Below are positions 1 to 8,285 of a stretch of 28,718 bases of DNA, one piece after another (the stretch's first letter is position 1; each line of letters starts with the position of its first letter). Position numbers and translations under genes: made by a program. The DNA comes from Ectocarpus siliculosus (Eukaryota; Sar; Phaeophyceae; Ectocarpales; Ectocarpaceae). Location of the stretch: positions 1,875,185-1,903,902 of the forward strand of contig FN649743.1 in assembly GCA_000310025.1 (NCBI GenBank), given 5' to 3'. The notes beneath the pieces are model-generated. The model did not search any database, was not told the DNA's origin, and saw nothing but the letters and a program-made list of their open reading frames with translations.

Positions 1-168
1 GGGGGGGGGGGGGGAGGGTTAGACCCGTGTTCTCGGGAGACAGGGCAGGCCCCTTGCAGGACATGTTTTTCCCCTGGAGGGGGATGAGGGAGTTCAGTTG
101 CCCCTCCAAAGACTGCTTTTCTTTTTGGACCAGCCCTTTTTTCTGGAGTTCGTGGTAGGCTTCCGCGC
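1..168 (-). CDS. possible internal exon of plastid-type preprotein gene (runs off left edge)
   Basis: On the minus strand an acceptor-like site (pyrimidine tract, then CCAAAG) is followed at 168 by a frame open to the window edge. After two bases that complete a split codon it reads AEAYHELQKKGLVQ, then EKQSLEGQLNSL. The charged, helix-like composition is unlike the surrounding low-complexity DNA. It lies downstream of and on the same strand as the signal-peptide exon at 910-1140, so it is probably a later exon of that gene. The phases do not match directly (that exon ends in phase 0, this one needs phase 1), so a small intermediate exon would be needed. A 22-base candidate beginning at 337 after TGTAG (reading DELKTNR) would fix the phase but has a weak donor. 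No family is recognised. Confidence 0.4.
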
Positions 169-219
169 CTTTGGAGAGAGGGGGGGAACCGAACCAAGCG
201 TAAAAGGGTAAGCCCCGGC

Positions 220-237
220 GGGGGGGGGGGGGGGGGG
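220..237. repeat. G homopolymer, 18 bases
   Basis: An uninterrupted run of 18 G. Similar runs occur at 1-14, 2454-2468 and 4746-4763, and C-rich runs near 2642 and 26040. The true length may be unreliable in an assembly. Confidence 0.9.
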
Positions 238-909
238 AGCACAGAGCGCCAAGAGGTGCGCGCAAAAGCAAACATAGTAGGAGGGGCAAGAAGGCGCAGC
301 ACGGCTGCTTGAAACTGCGGTTGGTTTTCAATTCATCCTACAGGACAAGGGCACATCGATCGGCGTTGTCAACGCTCGCTCCGAAAATGGAACGGGGTGC
401 GCAGCAGCAGCAGCGCAGCAAATGCATAGGCGGTAAACTGTGACGACATCAGCAACAGCTAGTGGGAAGAGAGGCGGGGCGGCTACTGCCATCGTGTGGA
501 ACCCGCGCGTCGCTCGGACAAAACGCATCATACAACAGCTCGCACAACACCATCGGTTGGCAACGTCCACACCCGCCAGACACCAAATAGACAAAAACCC
601 AACGTGATATTTTTAGGAGTACGGCATGATGCGAGTAAGGGGGAGGTCTGCTCGAGCGCACCACCAAAGCAGGAGGGGTAACAAGCACGACACCAGCAGC
701 CTGTGGGCGCGCGCTACAGACGCAGAGGTGGCATGGTGTGGACATCGCCCGTTTGGGTCGGCAGGGCCGATCGGCAAAAAGGACAGAACGACAGATGGCG
801 TAGCAGTCTAACCCCCGAAATTACTCTTTTTGCGTGTGATTCAAACCACGGTCGATCGCGTGAACACAAACAAACCCCACGGCCCTTGTTACCTCTTCTC
901 ACTACTCAC

Positions 910-1140
910 CGTCGAGTCCACCTTGGCCTTGTTCATGGCCGAGCCGACCACGTCGCGCCACAGCGTGGCAACAGACCACGGCCCCTCGCCGTTGGCCTGT
1001 TTCCACGCGCCTACCGCGGTCGGCGTCGACGAGCGTTGCTGCTGCTGCTGCCGCTGCAGGTGGTTGTTCAACACGACCGGCCTTGGCGAGACGAACGCCG
1101 ACACGGACGGGAGGAGCACCAGGAACACGGAGAGCTTCAT
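910..1140 (-). CDS. first exon of a plastid-targeted preprotein, function unknown
   Basis: The start at 1140 begins MKLSVFLVLLPSVSAFVSPR: a short hydrophobic signal peptide followed by a phenylalanine at the cleavage site (VSAF|V), then a Gln/Ser/Thr-rich, transit-peptide-like stretch with few acidic residues (residues 20-45). This bipartite arrangement is the known plastid-import presequence of diatoms and brown algae. The following part reads GEGPWSVATLWRDVVGSAMN. The exon has 77 codons and ends in phase 0 at ACG|GTGAGT (donor just below 910). An in-frame upstream start adds eleven residues but would bury the signal peptide, so MKLSV is preferred. The mature protein was not recognised; its remaining exons lie to the left, partly outside the window. 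Plastid targeting is inferred from the motif; the coding call is fairly strong. Confidence 0.65.
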
Positions 1141-2940
1141 CTTGGTGGCGTGGCTGGTCTTCGGTTGGGACACAGCTCAGCTGGTGGCGGTGGCGGGCCT
1201 TCTTGAAGGAGGAGGAGGAGGACTGCTGTGTCAAGCTGTGTGTGGAATTTGGTGGGAACGAAAACAATGAGAAAAAGGCGGGGGGCGAGACGTCATGACG
1301 TGTGCGGATCTCACCCTTAACAAAAACAAAAAAAAAAAATCCGGCAGGAACGATCAGAATAAGGCTGTGCTATTTGCTCCTGAGCGCCGTGACTGCGTGC
1401 GGCTGCCGTGTCTCAACACGGTTGAACACAGAGGCAATACCTACTAACCTACAGCAGTTAGGAGTAGTACGGTGGCTGAGCTCAAATTTCGTACGCCTCA
1501 TGTACGTATATTTTTTAAGAAAAAGACAATACAAGTAATGTCGGTGTTCATTACTGCTGTGATTATTTGTAGTAGTTCTCTTGCCCACAACGACCGGTGA
1601 AACCCGGGCATGCTGTATCCGAAATTATGTACAAATAGGGCATTGAGTGTCCCTCAACCGTTGTATTTGCTGTTATGGCCTCCCCCCAGGCCACGTAATG
1701 CACGTCATAGGATCCTCGCTCAACCGTTTGACTTGCCTCGCCCCAAACCACGTATGTATGCACCTTCTCTGAACGGTGTATAAGTCAGATGGACGGATGG
1801 GCATCCTACTTAGGTGACTTTTAGTCTTCAAGTACAGCCAGTAAGCCCCAACGGCTGTCACTTCGCAGGGCGCCGAAACGGGGAGCCGACAAGCTACAAG
1901 AATCCGGCAGCGAATTGCCGGAAGCGGGTATGCATATTTCTGCACACATGCATGCCCACACGTACGTCCAATTGGTCTGTCAGAAAGACAGCTGGTTGCA
2001 CAACCATCTCGCCGTCGTCGCCTTGCAATCATGTTCCCCGCGGGGGAGAAATTAAGAACAGGCATTCGCGCAGGATACGCAGACGCTCTGAGCGGGGGAG
2101 CACCATCATACGCCGCGAACGAGCTCAGCTTGTGTCCATAGAGTCTTCGTCGATCCGATAAAAATGAATTGTTGGTGGCTCTTCTTTTGAACAAAACGAT
2201 TATGGGAGAAAAAAATCTTATCGTCACGAAAACCAATCGCTGTAATGTCCCTCCTCCGCACGCGTGCTCTAATCTCTATACCGACCGGCCTTCCACCCAA
2301 CACCGGCCGCCACAAGGCCTAAAGAAGACGTTTGCCGCGTGCACGACCCGGCGCAATGACAACGAAACCCTCGGCCCCTGCTCGTGATCCATCAAGAGTG
2401 CTGGCTTCCCCCGAGCCCAGGGGGCACCCGGCTTAGAACGCATCACGTCCAGAGGGGGGGGGGGGGGGAAGACATATCTATTATGTTCTATTCACCAGTC
2501 CTTTCCTTGTATCCTCTTTTCCGAGAAGGATTTAACGCGAGCAAAGTCAGCCCCATCAACACGCCTTACCAGCTGAAACAAGACACCTGCAACTTCACAA
2601 AATTCCGCTCAATGAGACGAACTCCAATGTCCAAATGCCCTCCCCCCCCCCCCTCCAAGTCTATGAAATTGAAAAAAAGTCACTACATGCGCGCCATGCA
2701 GAGTAGCGAAGGATGAATTGGACTACAGTTGTACCGTTCATCCTCCTGTCAATTCCATCCCCGTATCAAAAACGCCGCTGGCGTTCAAGAAAAAATATTT
2801 GTACGTCCTGACCACCACCGCGTGGTTTAAAGGCACCGGCAGCAGAGCATCCGCCGCAGCGTTGCGGCAGCAGCACCGGAAACCGGAACCATGGCACCAG
2901 CGATGATAGCAGTAGTAGCAGCATGGACGTCTAATTTGAA
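1141..2940. other. intergenic region, no gene supported
   Basis: This stretch separates two genes read leftward: it holds the upstream region of the exon at 910-1140 and the downstream region of the gene ending at 2941. Open frames exist on both strands (for example 1673-2236 minus) but their composition looks random, with no family motif, convincing splice pair or domain. Visible structure is limited to a degenerate direct repeat at about 1650-1765 and homopolymers at 1333-1341 (A), 2454-2468 (G) and about 2642-2652 (C). Confidence 0.6.
1650..1765. repeat. degenerate direct repeat, two copies of about 60-65 bp
   Basis: Two successive blocks share the order CTCAACCGTT, then a TTGC-containing spacer, then a CCTCnCCCC tract and CCACGTA followed by ATGCAC. 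The first starts near 1655 and the second near 1720. Similarity is partial, so this may be an old duplication upstream of the plastid-type gene. Confidence 0.4.
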
Positions 2941-5900
2941 CTAGTTTCCGGCCGGTGGCGAGGCCGGGGTAGGCGGCGCCGCCTTGGCGGGGGGGGCTTC
3001 TTCGTCCTGAAATGATTCAAGAAACAAACAAGGGAACACAAGGAGTGGGTTGATTTTCAGCGGATGTTCCGCGGCACTGAACACGAAGCGTTGGAATGCC
3101 GTACAGGCTGCGCTCCATGACCCTCCTGCTTCGAGCGACGTTTTCTCGCATCACGTTTTTTTTTTTTTTGCCTTGGTAGCGTTCTGGGCGACAATCGTAT
3201 GACAAAGCGTGATAATAAATAGGACATTTTGTGCGACAAACACATGCACGCACGTCGATCTTGAACCTCGACTGTTTCATAATCAACCGAGACGACGGTG
3301 CGCTACGACAGCATGTGTGTACGCGCCTCTGGCGAGACCAAATCTGATTACAAGAGCCAGTGCCTGCTCGCTTGTACAGTACTGGTGTAGTAGAGGTCCA
3401 ACACCTCGGGGCAATGGGGTCGTAGGTATGGAGGCGGTTCTCAACCTGGTGCGATTGTTTGTCGACGATGAATCGTAGGTACGTGAATGACACAGGCGAG
3501 CAGCCAGCCAGTTTGGGAGGCAAAACAGAGTTTCAGGATCGAGAGCCACTAAATAGAGGCGTCCACCCCCTCTCTGTACAAAAGCTCTGGCGTCGCCGGT
3601 GACTACTGCTAAATACCCCTGTTCATCTACCCGTCCACGCTGCTCCCTCTTTCACTGCCCAACACACCGCACTAGTGCTGTGACGGCTCGTTGATGCCGG
3701 GGGCACACACTGCCCCTCTTCCCACCGCATACCAGGACAAGATGCCACTGCCGAAAAAAAAAGGCCACAACTGGCTGGTCTTTCCAAGTGGGACATTTCA
3801 CACGGAACCAACGGATTCCTTCGCGGATTCATTCGTGCGGTCACAAGCGCTCCGACTGCTCTGCCGTTGTTCCCAACGGGGACAAACATCCATCATCGAG
3901 GCTGCTGTTGTGCTCGAGTTTGCATCTCGTGTTTTCTGTTTCTCCTCACCTCGCCATCGTCTTGTGCGACCATCTTGATCAACTGCTCCATACCCGCTGA
4001 TCCGATGAGGGCTTCGCGCGCCTTGGCCTTCTCCGCCGCGGCCTCGTCAAGGGAAGACGACATCCGAGTTGCAACGGCTGCGACGGCCACGACAAAGACA
4101 CAGACCGAGGGAGGAAGGAGACACATATGTTCATGCTCAGCAAAAACAAACGCGGACATTGGTTGACGTATTCAGGCCCAGACCGCCGACACGCTGGAGA
4201 AAATGAAGCGTTCAGCTCAAGAGTTTACAAGAGCTCAAGAGGTGTAATCTGCGCCTGTCACAAATTCAAAAGCCAACACTGAGGCAGTTCAACATAGAAG
4301 CAACCCTCATTGTTGACGTAGTCAGGCCCAGACCGCCGACACGCTGGAAAAAATGAAGCATTCAACTCAAGAGTTTACAAGAGCTCAAGAGGTGTGTGTA
4401 ATCTGCGCCTGTCACAAATTCAAAAGCCAACAACCAGTACCTAACACATATCCTCTGCACCTTCCCAACATAACATATATGAGACACACAAGACAGCTAC
4501 CAAACTGTCTTGTTGAGCCTGTTACCCGCAGGGGAGATGTCCCTACATGCTGTCTGGGAAATCGTAGACACACAGGTAGTTTCTGACTCTATGAATTCAT
4601 TGCTAATCTGTCTCAGACTCTTTTCTATGATAGAGATGGATTCGTTGTGTCATATTAAGAAAAATAAAACAAAAGCCAACACTGAGGCAGGTCAACATAG
4701 AAACAACCCCCATTGCAACCAAACTCGCCACAGCCACAACTCAGAGGGGGGGGGGGGGGGGGGCACAGCCCAGGGAACGAGATCGCACCGCCGCTGAAAT
4801 CTTAGCCAACTCCAAAGAAGGTAATCAAAGGTAAAACAAGGGCGTGGGTGTGTGGATGACACAATACTACGCGACGAAGCGCGGCAACGCAGCAATCGCG
4901 AAACAGACGCGTATTTCCGTCCGTCCGCAGTTGAAATTTCGACGGGTTTCCGGTCATACGAGTGGAGAGTCTTCACTCAGTTGTCACCAAGAACAACAAA
5001 AAGGTTAGTTTATTTTGTGTTATTTGCTCGGGGTCCCAAGACAAGCCTACGGCCCGTTGTGGCACCGTTAATCGCCTGTTGATGTGCCTAATCGTGACGG
5101 CAAGGAACATGCTTGTATGTAAGATTTACAGCAGTTAATTGTACTGAAAATAGAACGGCGGTATCGCAGCTGTGCATATGAGAGCTACTTCTACAATTTA
5201 CTAGATTGTGCTGGCCGCGCGGAGCAGGACAAAAAAACAAAAATTCCCTGAGCCCTGCAATTCACGCTCAACATCATCAACCGCAGTACAACAGCAAAGT
5301 TTGGGTGCGCTTGCACAAAGCTGACCGCAACTTCAAACAACCAAACGAAACCTACAGCCAATACAAATGTCGCTCAGGAAAAAAAAACATGGAGTACGCG
5401 GGACACTCACTACTGTGACCCAGCCAGGCAACAAACCGCCTCTCTGGAAGCAGGACTAAGTGTGGTAGACGCGCGGGATTTGCGCAGTTGTCCGATAAGG
5501 AGGCTGGAATAGGAATTCGAAAAGCAGGTCGCCTTACGCCGTATACGCACACACTTCTCAGTCCTGTTCTTTCCTGCAAACAACGTGGTAAGTACTTTTA
5601 CCACAAAATCTGTCGTCTTCGTTTTGAGAGAGTTCGACCGAAACGCACACAAGGGAGACGATCCCAAACGGGCACAGCGTCCAACCACAAAAAGGCCTCA
5701 AGGCTTCTTTCGCATACCAGACACAGAACCGGCGAGAGCTTAAACTGAACAGTTAGTACGCGAACAGTTCGAACGCAGAGCCGACGAGTTGGATTGGGGG
5801 GGGGATGGGATATGCCCACCCACCCCGCTGCCCACCCCCCCGCTGCATCCGTACTTGGAATGTACGCTGTCAGCAGCGCGTGTGTAAATCAGCAGGTGCA

Positions 5901-6223
5901 AGCAAATCAAAACCATCAACGATCGCCTACGTCACTGCCCCCAAAAGCGCACAGCTCGGGCGCCACCAGGTGAGATGAGACGATAACACACCGCACAAGT
6001 CCGACTGGCCGAGACAGCAGCGCTGGGATTCCGAGCAGGAGGGGCTACCCTGCATGAACAACAGACCAGCAACAACCTCACAGCTGCAGTCCGCAACCCG
6101 CGCTCGAGAGAGCACGTTCGACACATGTAATTCCGACTCACCAGACCTAGCCGGCACCGGCAGCACGAACGCCGAGGCGCTTCCGAGTACGCACAACGAG
6201 GCAGCTACGGTGGAGAACTTCAT
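2941..6223 (-). CDS. small plastid-targeted preprotein, three exons, function unknown
   Basis: Exons are 6223-6142, 4077-3950 and 3006-2941 (82+128+66 bases, 91 residues plus TAG). Exon 1 starts MKFSTVAASLCVLGSASAFV, a signal peptide ending in the ASAF motif for plastid import, and closes in phase 1 at TCTG|GTGAGTC. Exon 2 opens after GTCGCAG with VATRMSSSLDEAAAEK, contains MEQLIKMVAQDDGE and closes in phase 0 at GAG|GTGAGG. Exon 3 opens after CATTTCAG with DEEAPPAKAAPPTPASPPAG and stops. All phases agree, which supports the model. The mature part is about 65 residues: a short alanine-rich, probably helical segment, an acidic bend, then a Pro/Ala tail. No family is recognised. Introns are 2,064 and 943 bases. 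The presequence is known biology; stromal or thylakoid location is inference. Confidence 0.75.
4163..4312. repeat. 150-bp unit, copy A (uninterrupted)
   Basis: The copy begins TTGACGTATTCAGGCCCAG and ends at CCTCATTG. It is followed directly by a second, slightly diverged copy beginning TTGACGTAGTCAGGCCCAG at 4313. It lies in intron 1 of the plastid-type preprotein gene. Copy A keeps the stretch AAAAGCCAACACTGAGG intact and so represents the empty site for the insertion seen in copy B. Confidence 0.85.
4313..4715. repeat. 150-bp unit, copy B, split by an insertion
   Basis: The left part, 4313-4432, matches copy A to the end of AAAAGCCAACA. The right part, 4670-4715, resumes at CAAAAGCCAACACTGAGG and runs to CCCATTG. 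Differences from copy A include an extra GTGT-type dinucleotide stretch near 4391 and scattered substitutions. Removing 4433-4681 restores a copy collinear with A. Confidence 0.8.
4421..4681 (+). mobile_element. short non-autonomous retroelement-like insert with 12-bp target-site duplication
   Basis: A 237-bp segment (4433-4669) interrupts repeat copy B and is flanked by a perfect 12-bp duplication, CAAAAGCCAACA, at 4421-4432 and 4670-4681. Copy A at 4163-4312 holds the same target only once, which makes the insertion reading direct. The insert ends in an A-rich tail (TTAAGAAAAATAAAA), as expected of elements copied by target-primed reverse transcription such as SINEs or short LINE tails. A hairpin-forming pair AAGACAG / CTGTCTT lies near 4490-4512. 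No clear RNA polymerase III A or B box and no coding domain was seen, so it could also be a truncated LINE end or a retrocopied transcript. Confidence 0.6.
4746..4763. repeat. G homopolymer, 18 bases
   Basis: An uninterrupted run of 18 G lies within intron 1 of the plastid-type gene, about 65 bases after the retroelement-like insert. Confidence 0.9.
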
Positions 6224-6559
6224 CGTGTTGTCGTGTGGCGGGAGAGGTAAATACGCAGGGAGAGACACAAGGACTTTCAGGCAGTGATGGGGGGCTACAG
6301 GGGGGGGGACGCGACCGAGATCGAAATCGGCATGGGGGGTTCCAGGCACCGCCTCCATATCTGGTCGGGCGAAACGGCATCTGCACTACACTCAATATCT
6401 TGGCTTTGTTGCCGTCTTGTGTACCGTTGAAAATAGTCAAACTGCCAACAGAGTGCAGGGACCACAAGTCGTCACAAGAGAGTAAACAATTTATTATCAC
6501 CCGTTGCCTTTGCACACGCCGTGCATATAGCTAAAACATCAGGTGTGTGTGAAGTGCTG
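6224..6559. promoter_or_regulatory. upstream region between leftward plastid-type gene and rightward coding stretch
   Basis: About 300 bases separate the start of the leftward preprotein gene at 6223 from the rightward F-box-like stretch. The segment must carry the promoter of the plastid-type gene. There is no clear TATA box; a short G run (6300-6308) and A/T-rich patches are visible. Promoter function is inferred from position only. Confidence 0.3.
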
Positions 6560-6886
6560 ACCAGGTGCTGGGTGCTGGGTGTGGCTGCAACACGGACGGA
6601 CCTCGACGTCGTCGGCAGGGTGCCCCCGGTGCTATTTTCTGCGGACGATCCAACCGTCGTGGGTATATTTTCCTCCACGGGCTTGCGATACGTTTTATCA
6701 TATTTTTCGCATAGGGATTTGCATGACAAAGCACTAGTAAGCCGAACGTGGCTTACGATTGACGATCGCTACGCCGTGGGCGTTGAGAACAACCCGCGCA
6801 TACAGCAACTGGAGGAAGTAATTGGGATCAAAGATTTCCTGGCTAGACTACAGCTACACTTCATAGATATCCCGGGGCTTCGCTGA
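6560..6886 (+). pseudogene. F-box-like open stretch without an ATG (exon or remnant)
   Basis: An open frame ending in TGA at 6886 contains LRYVLSYFSHRDLHDKALV and then SRTWLTIDDRY. This resembles an F-box: a hydrophobic helix, the S-x-R-D-L turn, then a KALVSRTW-like helix that in known F-box proteins binds Skp1 of SCF ubiquitin ligases. The frame has no ATG; the earliest start-like codon is GTG at 6521. It is therefore an internal or last exon of a gene with an unseen first exon, or a decayed copy. A GTAAGC donor-like site at 6737 lies inside the motif. The tail PRIQQLEEVIGIKDFLARLQ could form a helix. The F-box call rests on about 35 residues and is tentative. Confidence 0.35.
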
Positions 6887-6919
6887 GAGTGTGAATCCGA
6901 TCCGGTGCCAGACGGGACC

Positions 6920-7180
6920 ATGGTCGTGTTTCTGTTCATCTTCGGCTTGGTGGCGCTAGCGGCCGGTGGAGCTTTCCTTGTTCGCCGCAGCGTACTCGCC
7001 GAACCCGAGCCGAGCCAGGTATGTGAGCCGGAGTGGACAAGGTTCAGAACGTCCTGTAGTTAGTGTTCTTGTTCGGCGGATCTTTACGCGCAACCGCAGA
7101 TGCGGTATGAATCCGTACGCATAGAAGCAGCAGTTCGTCTTCTGCAAGCCCACACATCAGCTTCTACTGTGGTGGGCTGA
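6920..7180 (+). CDS. small single-pass membrane protein, candidate, function unknown
   Basis: The ATG at 6920 sits in a strong context (GGGACCATGG). The first 33 codons encode MVVFLFIFGLVALAAGGAFL followed by VRRSVLAEPEPSQ: one hydrophobic helix with two arginines after it, then an acidic/proline stretch. The exon ends in phase 0 at CCAG|GTATGTGAG (7018/7019), a near-consensus donor. The simplest continuation is an 81-base intron with acceptor CAACCGCAG and a second exon 7100-7180 reading MRYESVRIEAAVRLLQ and ending in TGA, giving 59 residues. An intron this short is unusual beside its neighbours. Other phase-compatible acceptors exist further right (for example after TATAG near 7193), so only exon 1 is reasonably supported. 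The call is family-less. Confidence 0.4.
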
Positions 7181-7268
7181 TATGTATAGGGGAGGGTCCT
7201 GTGTGGGTGGCGCGTCAAGATCTTCGTTTGTTCGTCCACCGGTTCTCTGAGTAGACAAGGGTTTGTCC

Positions 7269-7885
7269 ATGACACTTCCCGCAATGAAACTGCATCGAGG
7301 TAAGTAGGTTAGCTTTGTTGCAACCGCAACAAAGTGCCCCTGTCAGCAAAAGTTGGTGTATGAGGCTGTCGACTCGCCCGGGTTCGAGTATCACCAGGCA
7401 TGAGGAAGATAGCGATGTAGGTGGCCCCAAGAGCGTTTCGTTCTCCACGAGCAAGCATGAAATTGCACAAAACAAGATCCTATCCGCGCAAAGCTATTAG
7501 GAAAACACGTAACCCTTCAAAAGGTACAGATCATGTGACCTCGTTTCCGCCGAATTTTGTCAAGTTTTTGGTCCACTCCTCTCGCCGTTCGGTCTTTTGC
7601 ACTTGCGAATGATGCTGTCTTGCAGCCCAACCATCCCATGCGAAAACACCACTCGCGGGAACCCGTGCAACCCATTGCCCTGTCCGGCAACGCCAGAGTG
7701 CACGTAATGCTTCTGCATCCTACTCCTATGAAACCTCATCACCCCAATCTCCATTCGGGGTCCCAAGTTCTGCAGAGTATTCCTTTGGAAGCAGTTCCAT
7801 GCCCTGCCAGAATAATGGCGTACGTGGGGGGACGATTGCTACCGTTGCATGCGGTCGCTGCGTCGGATATGAAACACTCTTTTGA
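7269..7885 (+). CDS. candidate two-exon gene, 96 residues, function unknown
   Basis: An ATG at 7269 opens a 31-base exon (MTLPAMKLHR) closing in phase 1 at the consensus donor GAG|GTAAGTA. A 326-base intron would end at GATGCTGTCTTGCAG, and exon 2 (7626-7885) continues in the compatible frame to TGA, with a Ser/Thr/Pro-rich sequence including SARNASASYSYETSS and GVPSSAEYSFGSSS. Support is limited to splice consensus, phase and an open frame of 86 codons. Two other frames through exon 2 are also open for long stretches, so the assignment could be wrong, and the strong donor might belong to a transcript starting at 6920. No family is recognised. Confidence 0.28.
7303..7335. other. perfect hairpin next to a splice donor
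   Basis: CTTTGTTGC and its exact reverse complement GCAACAAAG are separated by four bases (AACC), just after the donor GAG|GTAAGT at 7300. A hairpin here could hide or present splice sites in the transcript; that role is inference. Confidence 0.5.
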
Positions 7886-8285
7886 CACAAGGTGTGTTGT
7901 CGCTCTCTCGGTCAGGTACAAGTAGCCAGACCATGAACACGTAGAAGTCAACTACTTGTAGTGCAAGTCTGTGTATGTATTCTCGAGCTCTCTAGCGGCA
8001 GAGAGAACCAAGGGCAAACCCGCGTCATACGTGAAGCCTTAGGCCTGAACCGCCGCTCCCCCTCCATGAATTGATCCCGGCCATATGCATTCGTACAAAA
8101 GTCGACAAACTTGCTGTACACCAGATCGACGGATCTGCGCACATTATCCCTCCCCGCTACCCCCGACGCGCGTGTGCGGCGGTCTCTCTCACCAAACAAA
8201 TTCGCCCCAACGCACAACCGACGTCCTTTTCGCTTAAAAAAAGCAGCGGCGGCTCGCGAGGCCACCAAGCGTACTTGCCGAGCGA
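7886..8285. other. upstream region of the PH-domain gene
   Basis: Nothing coding is supported here. Both strands have open frames, but none has a start, domain or matched splice pair. The segment should contain the promoter and 5' untranslated region of the gene starting at 8286. Confidence 0.4.

Noticed and set aside
2384-2716. 110-residue plus-strand open frame
   Set aside because: It is interrupted by G and C homopolymers, has no domain or splice support and looks like random sequence.
7370-7400. GGTTCGAGT T-loop-like motif suggesting a tRNA
   Set aside because: The T stem does not pair, and no D arm, anticodon arm or acceptor stem can be drawn around it.
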